Of a stretch of 64,000 nucleotides of DNA, positions 23,425 through 35,216 are shown piece after piece. How positions within the stretch are numbered: position 1 is the first letter of the stretch; every line of letters starts with the position of its first letter. Under the pieces are notes generated by a model, which saw nothing but the letters and a program-made list of their open reading frames with translations, was not told the DNA's origin and searched no databases. The stretch comes from Pyrrhosoma nymphula (taxonomy: Eukaryota > Arthropoda > Insecta > Odonata > Coenagrionidae): contig OY754331.1 in NCBI GenBank assembly GCA_963573305.1, positions 8,652,868 to 8,716,867 on the forward strand, read 5' to 3'. The translations under genes were made by a program, and so were the position numbers.

Positions 23425-24974
23425 ATACCCTAGAGGATAAAACACAGGTTTTGCCACAAAATAATACCACAGCTTGTTCTGTGGCGGTCCTCACGAATTG
23501 TAATTGGTGAGAGCCACAGAACACCTGTCGTACCACATACATTTTCTGGTAGACACAGGATATGTGTGGCAACCACAGAAATTCTGTAGACTATTGCTTA
23601 CTTTTTCTATGGCAAAACCGTGTGGTCTGTGGGGGCTTCTGTGGTCTGTGGCTGGTCTGTGTCACTTCTGTGGTGGGTCTGTGTCACCACATACCTACCA
23701 TTGTCTGTGGCAGGTGGTTGCCAAAGTAACATTTTTCTTTGGCCCTACGTTGGTAGATGGTGGGGTATAACGGTTGGCCATCAGCATGGATTGGTCACCT
23801 TGCCCACGGTTCCCCAACTAACAATTCCCCAACGATGGGCCAACAAACAATTCCTCAACGATGGGAAAATAAAAACATTAATACATTTTAAATAACTACA
23901 ACGAATTTACTATTACGCGATACCATGATTTAATATTTAATTATCCTTCCTAGTACCTACATAACGACGTTGTACATACATACACGACTTTTCATCTACC
24001 CTATGATTCTACGCACATTTTCTCTCATCCGAAATTAAAATTCCCGCGGCAAGAAAGCGGTATACATCTGGCCATTTCCGTGTGTTAAAGTGACTTCGAG
24101 AACTAATTATTAAATGGCAATTCCGTGATATTTTGAGGAAATACCATTACATCACGATAACAGTTTTCAGGCATTAATAATTAAAACCTATACTGCCACA
24201 TAGTAGGAATATAAATGCAATATTACTGAGAATAAAAAATATTTTAGTTACTAATACTAACCCTAGAGAAAAAGCCTAAGGTTTTGCCACAAAAAACACC
24301 ACAGCTGTTCTGTGGCGGTACCCACGAATTGTATGTGGAGAGAGCCACAAATAGAGAGACTTTGATCTTTGACTATAAGGCCGAGCTGCAACTTACTTAG
24401 TAACAAATCAACCTGCGACTTGGGGAGAATTGCCTGCTGCTGCCACAGACATTGGCGGCTCCAAGGGAGGGGTCAGTAGGGAAAATTGCCCCCCCCCCTA
24501 AAACCCGGCGTATTTTATATATTTTTTATATACCTAAAACTAAAAGCCGCAATTATTTTATGCTTTGAAGTACGATAGTAGGCATATGTCTTAAGCTAAT
24601 TAAGAGTTTCTTTTTCATTTGACACATAGCTTGTTACGATTTTCCGGGACGAGACCCCCGGACTCCCCTTTTCCTGGGAAGTATTCCACGCCTCTAAATC
24701 CAGTGGTTGTCCACCCCGAACCTCTGGTCTGGAGCCACCCCTGGCCGCAGTACGCCACCCACGATGCTCGTTGCCACAACAAAAACACCGCCACAAGTAC
24801 ATTATGTGGCATGCCACACGAGTTTCGCGTTTGCCACATACTTATACAACTTGCCACAGCCTCCTTGTGGCATTGCTATACACCAACCACATATTCCCTG
24901 TGGACACTACACAATTCCTGTGGCATATCCTGTTGTGGTTCCGTGGTTCACCTATGGTCTTTTCTCTAGGGTAT
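23425..24974. mobile_element. CCACA/TGTGG-rich inverted-repeat element, interrupted
   Basis: Ends ATACCCTAGAG and CTCTAGGGTAT form perfect 11-bp terminal inverted repeats. They are flanked by gtat on both sides (23421-23424 and 24975-24978), a possible 4-bp duplication. The interior has dozens of CCACA or TGTGG motifs in both orientations, reminiscent of subterminal transposase-binding repeats. The left about 90 bp recurs at 24259-24355 (ttttgccacaaaa, ttctgtggcggt), so two related copies may be joined or nested. Open frames at 23504-23895 and 24596-25034 are by-products of the repeats. The superfamily is not determined. Confidence 0.6.
24450..24743. mobile_element. hAT-type MITE nested in the CCACA element
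   Basis: It begins CATTGGCGGCTCCA and ends TGGAGCCACCCCTG; the 14-bp termini pair at 11 positions and start with CA. Flanking octamers gccacaga (24442-24449) and gccgcagt (24744-24751) agree at 6 of 8 positions, consistent with an aged 8-bp target duplication. It contains a run of C at 24488-24497 and no coding capacity. It interrupts the surrounding element, so it inserted later. Confidence 0.6.
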
Positions 24975-24978
24975 GTAT

Positions 24979-27900
24979 ACATATGTTCATTAATTATTTT
25001 TGTAACTATAAATATTATAAATGAGAGGATATAAGTTTACCTAATCTATAAATCCAGTGTTATACTAAACGAAACTACTAAAGCGGATTTTGATGGATAT
25101 GAATTGAATGCACGCCCTGATAAGCTAGAGAGTTCATTAAGATTGTAAAAACAAATTACTTCTACCTATATTATCACCGATCAATGCGAAAATATTATTT
25201 TCGTCAAGAAAAAAATTAAGTTATTGCGAATATATAGCAATTTGACGACTCATAATTACTGCAGCTTATACTTTAATTGTTTAAGTGGAAGTTCTTCTGT
25301 GAATTCATTACCAATCATCTTTTGAAAGGACCTATGTACTAGACAGGTACTTTACGATCCCATAAGGCTTAGCCGGGTAAGGCTCCCTTTAGTTCTCTTT
25401 TAAATAATTAACGACTTTCGGAGCCAAGGGACTCTTCCATTCGTACCTACCTCGCATGTCTACGGAAGGATTTAATTGAGCCATAAAAAAGCCACGGAGG
25501 AAGCTTACTCTCCGCACACTCTCTCTCCCGCAGCATCCTTCCCAGCCTTACCCTTAAATAGCCACACCCCGGGCAGATTACCCTTAGAGCACACCCCCAC
25601 TTGTCCCCGAGGGGGAGGGGATGGCAAACAGTGACAGCGGGCATGAAGAGTCTTCGTATCGCATCCCCGCACTGAGCTTGTTGAGCAAAGGGAGGAATAT
25701 GACGGGAAAACCCTCAACCCTTCCGAATTTCCCGCCGAAGAGGATAAGGCCGTTATCGGTTTATAGTTACCCGTGAGAGGCTGTTTCATCCAAAAGCCAG
25801 CAGGTGTGGTCTCGGAGGCCAGGAGTTAATAAATTAATGAACCGGGCCTCGTATGCCGGGCGAGGAGCATTTATTCAAACTGGCCTCCGATAGTTTTTGC
25901 CCGCGGATTTCCTCTCGGCGACTCTGCAGTTGTCGGTTCAGAGATATGCCTCTGAACATAAGAGCGTGACTGTATGGTTTGTAACGGTGTGTGAATAATA
26001 GAGAAGTTACTTCACTACCCCTCAAGGTCGTTTTTCATGCCGTGTTATGATCTTAAGAGTTAATGGCAGCTTAAGAGACTTATTTTTTTACTAATGGAGT
26101 CCCCTTCGCTACCTATTTATTCATCACGAAATGAATATCTCATTTGAGACTGGAACCTTTTGCATTCTCCTTTTCACGTTAAATAGAGGAAGAGCTACTA
26201 TCATTCAAATTTTAAGGACGAAATCATTAATTTAGAATTTCCCTTTGGGGAATATACTCGTATTATCAATTGATTAGCCGTAATCAAACGACAATGACGG
26301 AATTCATTGATCTAATGCAGTTATGTTTAGCTCAAGGATGTAATGTTGATCAGAAATATTGATAGTATATTTTCCGTTGATTTTGACCGAGGAAAAATAA
26401 TATTATTTAATGATTTCTACCACCGTGGCAGACTTCACTTTCTGTCATCCATCCTCAAACTGTTTTTTATGAACTCAATTTCTCTTTGCTCATGTTAGCA
26501 GTTAGCATAGGTACTCATTAGCTAAACAATTCAGAAACGGATGAGTAAGCTAAATGAATTATTTTCAGTTATTTAACAATAAGGAATCTTTTCATTGAGA
26601 AAAATACTATTCTATGAATTTTAATCTTAACTTTTCAGTGTGCCGCATTTTGTGCATCAATTTTTTGCTTTCAGTAAACACTGATAGTATTTTTCTTTAA
26701 ATCACGAGGTTTCGCCGTCCCATCTGCCGGCTTTTTCAGGCAACAAACAAAGCCGACAGAAGGGTTGGAGAAGGATGACACTTTAAAAAGAGTTCTATGA
26801 GCATTTTTATCAGCAGTAACATGATATCAGCGTTTACCGAAAGTTAGAATTTGATATACTATTCGGTGAACTTTAGATTAGAAAATTTTTTCATTTTTAT
26901 TTTCTGCAGGCGTATTCCTTTTTGTAAAGGATCCATCGTCCTGATTATCACTCAACAGGAGAGCAGGAAACACGGAAGGATAGGTTCCTGCGCCATGTGG
27001 TGATTTTTCATGTTCATTTATTTCAAATGACTACCTACCACGATTAAGCTATCTGCCACATTATATGTTAAATATTATGTGCATTATAACTATTGCTGTT
27101 TTTTTTTCATTATTTCCTAAGCTCAGGCTTGATAGTTTCCTCTTTAAATTACAAATGAAAAATGCTCAAAGTGAAACGAATTAGCATTTTTATGTATCTC
27201 AAAAACCAATTAAATGAAGGAAAGGATACGAGAAATATTGACCCTTTTGTGTTCTTTATGAATCCATATTTCATCCAATAAAGGCTGGCAGGGTTTCATG
27301 CAGTTTTTTTCTGTATCGCTCGCATTATTTTAATTTAGTAAATCATGAATTACGCTGAAGTTAGTGACATATCACCCCATACCTCTTGGATGAAATCGTT
27401 TAAATGCATATTCATTATTTTCAAAATTCAAATAAAATAATGGAAATCCAACTAATTGCAGCAGTTGGCTCCAGAGAGCTCTGTCATTTGTCGTATTAGT
27501 TCATGTTTGCCCGGCCATATGGCAAAAGTGAGGATAAAATTGTCTGCAATTTTGTACTGTAATCGTCAATCACCATTTAATATCCATTAAAGGATTAATT
27601 TAAGCTCTCCAAATAAGGGCTCTTTGTACCCGGTAGTATGCAGAACGCAGTTGGAAACTTGCCCTTTAAGTACTCGCGTATAATAGCCTGGTTTGGTAGC
27701 CATTCTTTTTATCCCGTTACCAAAAATATCAACAGTAAATTTGACGATGGGCGTGAATAATAATGAAACTTGTAGACGCTGTATTACCTGAAATGTTGCC
27801 CTTGTATCACTAGTTAACCAACGAATGCTTAATACCAGCGTCAAATAGAATGGATGGGTTATCATGATGGATACTGGATTGGTTGGCTCATAATTCATAA

Positions 27901-29234
27901 CTCACGAAATAACTCGAGATAGATCGCATTTTTCTACTCCGTGTGTCGCAGAAGAATTACACTCACATGCAGAAGCAAATCAGATACCCTTGTTAAGCTG
28001 GGAATCCGCATCTATATACATACCGCCATGCGAGCCGCCGTAGAGGCGTATGGCAGAGGGTGTTAGGAAACTAGACTAGGTAAAAGGAGGGGGTAAGGGA
28101 GGGGTAGGGTAGGGGAGAGAGGGTAGAGGACACAGGTGAAATGTATGTTAGCGATTTGTCTTGTGCTTGTATCACGCTGTTATTGCTATAATGAATAATG
28201 GTTAGACTGACAAATGGATTATTGATTAATGATTAATTAATAAGATTATATATGGATTATCACTGATCAAATGGATCATTTTCGCCCTGCCGTTGAATGA
28301 AACATTAGTTGGCTCGTATTAGTCCATCTGGGTTATCACATATGTATGAAATTATGACAATTTGTCCACTTGCATTCGGAGGTATCGGAACTAAAGTATT
28401 TGCAATTTTAGGTGTTAGGTAATACATGAAAAATATCATGAAAATTGGAAATTTAAAATGTTGTACAAATTTTGAATAATTCCGTAAACTAATGGTTTGA
28501 AAGTGCTCGTAGGTACGTAGAAAGCAATGTGAATATTATTCAGTGGCACACCCACTCTGGCATGTAAATGAGATTACTCCAGATTTCCTTGAGTCTCTCT
28601 CGCCTTCTTGGGAGACAATTTCTAGGCGTAACTCCTGCTATGTAATGATGAGAGTAAGGGTTGAGTGCGGTATACTACCACATTACTCTGCGTGGCCATT
28701 ATGTGTCTTGCACGCATATAATCTAACTGAAAACATTTTTCTGTCAACGATTATTGCTCTTTCAACACATTGTTTTTTTAAGATTTTCGTTAATATTTAT
28801 AGCATCGAATTTCGGAACTAGATCTACTTCACTTCAGAATCCAGAATTTTTCTGTGTTCTCGAAACAAATTCTTCCATGCGCAGGAAATCAGATTATATT
28901 TTGCTATATTGAGAATCACGAATTAATCACACTTTAAATATACGCCGAAGAGAATAGTTTTTAAATCAGATGCATGTTGGCCAACATTTTTTTTGGCTAG
29001 CGTTCAGTGCAGCCACGCTTCCGAATCCAGACCGCGCCTCAAATCCAGGTGACACGGGGAACGCCGCGCTGCAGGCAACGCCTCGTATTACACGTGTATG
29101 TAACTAGGTGGCTCCACCTTAGATCATGCTAGGCATATGTTTTCTTGTTATTTAAACAGTGTGTGACATCTTAAATTGGTATTATTTTGAATGTGCTAAA
29201 AAATCTGGTATTATCGGTAAGATTTCAAATTGAA
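24979..29234. other. Unassigned sequence with a GC-rich block
   Basis: 25040-25110 holds a segment (cgaaactactaaagcgg, gattttgatgg) like the 5' part of the Helitrons described here, possibly a small relic. 25380-26040 is GC-rich with overlapping open frames. A minus-strand hammerhead-like motif lies at 26709-26739. A purine-only tract sits at about 28080-28135. A minus frame at 27587-27898 (103 codons) has no recognisable domain. Confidence 0.4.
26709..26739 (-). ncRNA. Isolated hammerhead-like motif
   Basis: On the minus strand: CTGAAAA (one change from CTGANGA), a 4-bp stem GCCG/CGGC closing a 10-base loop, then an exact GAAAC. No Penelope-like coding fragment was seen nearby, so it may mark a solo tail. 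Confidence 0.3.
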
Positions 29235-30721
29235 TCTATCTATATATCTATACAACTCATGTATGTATATGTTCCTTAGAAACTTCCCAACGGCTGAAGC
29301 GATTACCATGAAATTTGGTACCCACATACACGAAAGCACTAGAACCAAGATAGGCTAGGTTTAAAAGGCCCCAAGTGCCCCTGGTGTGGGTGGACCCTTC
29401 GGGCATTTACATTCTGATGCGATAAGCATAGAATCTGGTACAGAGGTTTCTTTGTTTGTTTTTTTTCAAATTCTTAAATTCATGCCTTACATTTTAAATG
29501 TTTATTATCAGATGACTGAAAGAACAAAGTTTTAAATTATTTCATTCGATTTCGAATGCTCTGATTATTCTTCTAAAATGTTTGTTTTTAGCTCCAAAAT
29601 CTTAAATTTTTTCCCTACTTCAACAATATAATTTATTTACTTGTAAACCGCCTCAGAAACATGGAATCTAGAAACTTATACCAAGGCATTTACACCTCAA
29701 GTTAAATCATCAATATTACATAATTTCAATGAGGTTTTAGATGGGTTATTTTTCACCACTACCTTTCCATATATCGTTGATGGCTGATGACTGCTATAGA
29801 GTAATGGCCACGGCACATCACTGTGATAATGTTTAGGTGAGTCCTCGGGGTGTGTATAATATTGCTAACGTTGGATTTCACAAAATATCACGCATTTTCC
29901 TTAATTGACCTCACTCAATGGTTTTGTGTAAAAGACCGAGCAATGTTGAGTTTTCAGTTAATAAAATATAAATTTAAACTTTAACTAATGATGCTTTTAA
30001 CTAAATAAAGCTGTGTTGATGTTTCAAGCTGGTGTTTTTTTTTACTACATTCCATGGAAAAAGTTAATAGAAAGAAATAATTGAGGTGGTTTCGCATTGG
30101 TTTCCACCATTAGTCACCTTCAAATGTTTAGACTTTCAACCCAGAAAACTAAATCATCTTTTTCTTCCTTCACCCGCTCACCACATCCCTCATTCCAGCG
30201 CCTTGACGTGACATTGCCCTCGTATCTTATGGAAGATGTCGGCCCTGGACAAGTAAAAATATTCCCGTAAGAAAAACGTTCATTGTTCATGTTGCAGGCA
30301 CTATCCCTTTTGCAAAATTAATTTGTAAATGATCATCACACAAACTTGTGGGATACACCAGAGGTTATGAAATTTAACGAAGTTACTGTAACTGTTATCG
30401 TCGAATCCAAATTGGGCTCAAAATTACTGATGCTTAGTAAAATATGAAAATTGCGCTAAACATCACAATTATACAATCTGATTGACGACCAAATGCATTA
30501 ATTGCTTATTTTTAGAATGCATGGGGAAAATATGCCTATCACAAAAAAATCTTATTACTTCGGACATCTAGGCCTTGACTTTGTTCTTCGATTATACGGG
30601 CATTTACCATTAGGGAAAGGGATACGAAGTATATTATTAGATTATCTTCTCTATGATCAACACTGCATTATCATTTCTTACTTTAATCCCTTCCGTGAAA
30701 ATCAACTGGTATTTTCGCTAG
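29235..30721 (+). mobile_element. Non-autonomous Helitron (copy 1)
   Basis: The 5' end is A|TCTATCTATATATC and the 3' end is cGCTAG|T at 30717-30722, matching the Helitron rule of TC...CTRR inserted between A and T. The last 31 bp align with the tail of the copy at 38818-40795 at about 24 of 32 positions, although the terminal hairpin has decayed here. The first 500 bp also align: ggctgaagcgattacc and the gccccaa...gcccctggtg block parallel the other copy. No Rep or helicase coding was seen; it would depend on an autonomous relative. Rolling-circle transposition leaves no target duplication, and none is seen. Confidence 0.7.
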
Positions 30722-30854
30722 TGTACCTATAAATGTTGGCATTTTTCCAAATAACAGTAAAATTCGGGAAACAACCTGTTAATCTGCTCTCCATGCTCCT
30801 GTTTTGCGAAAACCAGCTGGCGTGCATCTCTCTGAGAAGCGGATGGGTGACGGA
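30722..30854. other. Short spacer between Helitron and hAT-like element
   Basis: No feature other than the 8-bp flank gtgacgga of the next element. Confidence 0.5.
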
Positions 30855-31342
30855 TAGGGCTGGGTGGTGAAGGAAATACTGAACCGGTTCTCGGTTCGGA
30901 AAAATACCGTTTGTGACGGTGGTGCACCGGTTAAATATATCGCACCGGTTTTTTCTTCTGAACCGGTGTTTTTTACCGAACAAGATTTTTTTAAAGAACC
31001 GTTTTTTCTACTGAACCGGTTTTTTCATAGAAAACCGCGTTTTCTATCATCCAAAAAAAGTGGTGCAAAACTTTTTATTTAAACTTTTTTTTTTGAAGTC
31101 GTATTTTTTTCCTTAAAGAAGATACTTTTTAATAACACGGGCATGCTTTCCTAAACTGAACAGTAATAAGTGAGAATGTTTGCGAGAGTCGATGGTTTTT
31201 AAGCGAACTCTGTGTGCACACATAAATAGGTTTTTTTTAATGCCAAAAAAATGCACCTAAATGTTGATCTGCCGAATTCAAACCTTCCGTGTGAAATTAA
31301 CATTATTTTTGAAGATTGCAAGATTTCCACTGATATTTATTT

Positions 31343-31433
31343 ACTTAGCACGAAGTGTTTTGTTGTTATAACAATTGCCTTGATCAGCCTTCATGATAAT
31401 GCTATTGTAACAACAAAAGGCGTCGTGCTAAGT
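31343..31433. repeat. 91-base imperfect hairpin
   Basis: ACTTAGCACGA at 31343-31353 pairs with TCGTGCTAAGT at 31423-31433. After a 4-base internal loop a further 11 bp pair (TTTTGTTGTTA with TAACAACAAAA). The size resembles a microRNA precursor, but an inverted-repeat insertion inside the hAT-like element is as likely. Confidence 0.55.
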
Positions 31434-31721
31434 TAATAACTGCCAGGTGAATGAAAAACTCTCTGGAGGCAGGGCGACTTGAGTCTGCGTACGGACGAGA
31501 TATCTCTACTTAAGATCTGATTTACGTGCTTCCAGACAGATGATATGTGTGGAGAGGCTGATTGCTTTTGTATGTGGTTCATAGTTATCTGCCTTTTTAG
31601 TCAATATTTCCTTTCTCTTTCATCATGACAACGATTACGAGGAGAGGGTCTGACTCTGACGCCTTGTGTTTCTGCTATGGTGTCTTTTTTCCTGCCTCTG
31701 GGAATCACTCTTTAATTGGCC

Positions 31722-31871
31722 ATGACTTCTAGCTCATGTGAGCTTTCCGACAAGCAACTGCAAGACGCCATGGTAGAGAGGAGTGAAGTCAGTTCAGATA
31801 CAATTTCCAAGGATTCAATTGGATACACTGATTCCTGTTCCTTGGAGGAAGAGAAAAACTATCTCAGTTAA
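31722..31871 (+). pseudogene. Possible piggyBac-like transposase N-terminus
   Basis: A 49-codon frame from ATG to TAA reads MTSSSCELSDKQLQDAM and continues into an acidic, serine-rich stretch with SCSLEEEKNYLS at the end. piggyBac-like transposases commonly begin with a short S/D/E-rich segment of this kind. The C-terminus of such a transposase lies 140-440 bp downstream in the same orientation, which supports the reading. The catalytic DDD core is missing, so it would be an internal-deletion remnant. Confidence 0.4.
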
Positions 31872-32009
31872 TTTTTAATATCAAGAAAATAATTCTGAAG
31901 AGATCGATAGTGTTCATCCTCCTTTGCCTTTCACGTGTGATTTATTTGGTAAATAAATAGTGCCATGTCAGTGTCTTGAAATATTTCGAGTTATTTTTTC
32001 TCGATGACG

Positions 32010-32311
32010 GTTTTATTTCAATTAAGGTTGCTGAAATAAACTAATAGAAACGGTGGGTAATGGAAAAGCTCAAAGGAAAACCCTCGAATACCCAAATGGA
32101 ATGAAAGAGATTGACAAGCCAGCAAGAAAATTAAAAACTGAAAGTCATCAGGCGAAAGTGTGTTGTGTGTAAAAGAACGGAAAGACGAACAACATACAGG
32201 TGTAAAAACTACCCAGGAGCACCGACACACTGCCTAAATCCCTGTTTCGACCAACACCACACTAAGGTTAACTACCAACCACCGAATATTGTTAACAGGA
32301 TAAAGGAATAG
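32010..32311 (+). pseudogene. piggyBac-like transposase C-terminus (broken)
   Basis: The last 51 codons (32156-32311) carry the cysteine-rich domain of piggyBac-like transposases: KCVVCK, then TTYRCKNYPGAPTHCLNPCF, then a histidine pair and VNYQPP, ending at TAG. One expected Cys is Tyr (RCKNY). The upstream part (32041-32155) continues in a second frame, so a frameshift lies near 32155. The catalytic core is absent. It lies within the hAT-like element, in the same orientation as the possible N-terminal fragment. Confidence 0.75.
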
Positions 32312-33166
32312 GTGAGAAAGAAAAATGCAAGTAAGAATTTATAATAATATAGTTGAAAACATTGTCCGTACAATTTTCTGTAATATCTGAAGAGCTATTG
32401 TTACGCTAAGAAGTCTACGTCAAAGTCTGCACTAAGTCTACAATGCCTACCCAATTAAAGCACCCTTTGCAATTAAAACAATTAAAGTTACCCCGAAGGC
32501 ATGGATTTGAGTGGACGCAAATGCTGCGTCACATACTCTCGAGGAGTTAAAACGCAGGCATTCTTTTCTAAACTGAACAGTAAAAAGTGAGCATTTTTTG
32601 GGGAGCCAAAGGCTTTTGCGTGAAGCTTAGGCAAAGGCAAAGCAAAGGGCTTACATTTATATCGACTTTTTTTAAGTGTCAAACAATGCTTCGACATGCC
32701 TGGTTTTTGATTCGGTAAACATCCGAGTGACTTCTTCAAAGGGGCAAAATTCTGATCTACTAATGACAATTGGAGCTGTATATTATCAATTACTGGAATG
32801 GTTTTCTTAAGATAGAGAACAATTTGTATTTTTAAATTTATATTTTAAAACAGGTTGTTGTCTATCTAGATGTTAAATTACAATTTTCAATTATTACTAA
32901 TTTAAGTCTAGACATTTACTAATAAACTCTCGCCCCAAGCGATTACGGATCACCGTTATATGCCTTTGGCGGTGAAATAGTCGCTTCCCCATGTCGCCCT
33001 CAACGATGGTGGTCAATCGTCGAGTAGCCCCCTTGATTCCGATTCACTTGGCGATAGTCTTCTGTTTATCGTTTATAAACACGTACATATATATATAAGT
33101 GTAAATAGCTAATATCCATGGTATAAAGTATAAATACACACTTATATATTGTATATATTACTTATA

Positions 33167-33210
33167 TAGCGTACTTATAAATACACTGTAGTGAGTGTAT
33201 AAGTACGCTA
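33167..33210. repeat. 44-base palindrome
   Basis: tagcgtacttata and tataagtacgcta are exact complements within arms of about 20 bp around a short loop, in a TA-rich context. It may be a by-product of the AT-rich composition. Confidence 0.5.
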
Positions 33211-33490
33211 AATGCAAAATAATTCTATGGAAATACATTACATTTCCTTATTCTGCAGTATTGACTACCACTATATTACTTAAGGGTACCATTCCGGAAT
33301 GACTTATAACTTCTGACTGCACAAAATATTAAGGTGCGTAAACACTTCATTTATCGGAGTATGTCACCAACTTAATAGATGTACTGCTATTTTTGGCAAC
33401 TACAATACCATTTACCTATGATTAATATTCGCTGCTCTGGTTCTACACGGCGGCGTTAAACCCGAGCGGTGAACGATCATCGGTGTTTTA

Positions 33491-33679
33491 GAACCGATTC
33501 CCCAGTGCACCGGTTCAGAACCGATTCCCCAGTGCACCTGTTCAGAACCGATTCCCCAGTGCACCTGTTCAGAACCGCTTCCCCGGTGCACCGGTTCATA
33601 TCCTCTTCTCTGGTGTGCCGGTTCAGAACCGCTTCCCCGGTGCACTAGTTCAGAACCGATTCCTCGGCGCACCGGTTTT
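33491..33679. repeat. 27-bp tandem repeat, 7 units
   Basis: Units start at 33491, 33518, 33545, 33572, 33599, 33626 and 33653; each contains gaaccg, ttcccc and gtgcacc. Because 27 is a multiple of 3, the minus strand reads as a 9-residue repeat (GSEPVHWGI-like), giving an open frame at 33412-33672 that I do not regard as a gene. The repeat lies in the right subterminal part of the hAT-like element. Confidence 0.9.
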
Positions 33680-33761
33680 TTTTACTAAATCTGAATCGGC
33701 CTCCCGGTTCTGAGAAAAACCAAACCGGTGCACCGGAAAACCGCCCAGCCCTAGAGACGGG

Positions 33762-35216
33762 TATCGCACGGTGAGTTGGAAGGGCGCGTCTTTCAAGACT
33801 TTCTCAAAAGGGCGGGGTCAAACACGACCTCTACCGATTCCTTCGACGGGTCATCTGCCCCAACATCCTCCTACATCGCTGAACTGGATCGCCTATAAAA
33901 CCGAAGGGCGCGTGGCTCTCGGACCGTAAAGCCACCGAGGGATGCAGCACTTATCCAGATAGCCCCATCCCCACCCCATTGCCTCACTCGCATTGTACAT
34001 ATATATAGTAAAGATAGCCATGAAGAATACAGCTTGTCGTCGTACCAGCATTCGTTCACAATTTATTCTGGGCAAGCGAAATAAGCATAAAAGGACATTA
34101 CCTTTGTTTTGGGCACTTAAAAGTCTGCTTCACCCTCTTAGTTTATAACTCCGTGGAAAAAAGAGCAAAACCGCATTTGTTTTTAGATCAGTATTTACAT
34201 AAATATGAGCTGGAATAACTTTCTTTCAATATTCTGTAGGTATGTGTTTTTAAATTAGCGACCTTTCTTGCTTCTCTTCCTAGAATATCTGTTGCCATTT
34301 AGAATGTGTATTACATGTTCATTTTCTAGAATGCTGCGAGAATCAAGCACATTATTTCTCCCATTTATACAAGGTTATCTTGGAACTTTTAAATTTGGAA
34401 ATTTATAAGGCATATTAGTACGACCATTAACATATTTGCGTCTTAAATTGTCTCCCAAATGTGTTTTATAACCACTTATTTACCCCGTAATTTGATGAAT
34501 TCTAACTAATATTCCGAAGAATTTTTTGGCGCTTTTATAAGGGGACTTTCAAAAGATAAAATGAAATCCATTCAATTGTAGAAAAAGCTTCTATCGTCAA
34601 TGGTAGGTGGAAGCTGGGGAGTTTAATGCATCCTGAATGAAAGACGTTTGAATACATTAATTGGTGTATCCTCACCACATTGGAGGTCATAATGCCTGTT
34701 GCCCCCTTCCCTGTCTTCCGAATGTGAATTGTTATAACTATATGCGTTATCCCTGCATTACCTGATCATTGAGACGTATAGGTCTATGTTTATTCCATCT
34801 ATACAAACTTCTTTTCCCAATTCAGGTGACTGATTTTACTCACTGTGCATTTCGAATTTTTCTCCATCGAAGGTAACTCCCGCAAAAGTTTCACTTTTTA
34901 ACGCTTAATTTCATTTTACTGAAACATCTTGAATTTTAATAGAGCTCACAATTTCGAAAATGTTTTGAGCTGTGTCACATAAAAAGGGCACTATTCATAA
35001 TATTGCAGGCGTGAACATACTGAAGTTAGGAAAGGATATCTTAAATAAGTATGGGGATTGCAAATAATAGGATGAAGTCGTTCTTTTTAAATGTGAAGTG
35101 TTAAGAAAGAAGCTATATGAGGATTTAACAAAGAAAAACCACAATTTTCACAACGTAGGTGAAAAAGTTATGAAAATTTATGAAAATATTCATGTTAATT
35201 TGTGAAAATTCAGAAA
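33762..35216. other. Unassigned sequence, weak promoter-like segment
   Basis: A GC box (gggcgggg, 33810-33817) and a TATAAAA box (33894-33900) lie in a GC-rich stretch next to the hAT-like element end. No transcript or open frame that would fit was recognised. The rest is AT-rich. Confidence 0.3.

Larger units (their letters stand above)
30855..33753. mobile_element. hAT-like element, about 2.9 kb, composite interior
   Basis: Termini TAGGGCTGGGTGG and CCGCCCAGCCCTA are inverted repeats at 12 of 13 positions. Flanking octamers gtgacgga (30847-30854) and gagacggg (33754-33761) agree at 6 of 8, as expected for an old hAT target duplication. Both subterminal regions are dense in ACCGGTT and GTGCACCGG motifs, which in hAT elements can serve as transposase-binding repeats. 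No hAT transposase frame is present. The interior instead carries piggyBac-like transposase fragments, a 91-base hairpin and a 27-bp tandem repeat, so the element has captured or been invaded by other sequence. Confidence 0.75.

Noticed and set aside
23504..23895. Open frames rich in W, C, G in the CCACA element
   Set aside because: They arise from TGTGG motifs repeated in the element.
33412..33672. Minus frame encoding a 9-residue repeat
   Set aside because: Entirely explained by the 27-bp tandem DNA repeat within the hAT-like element.
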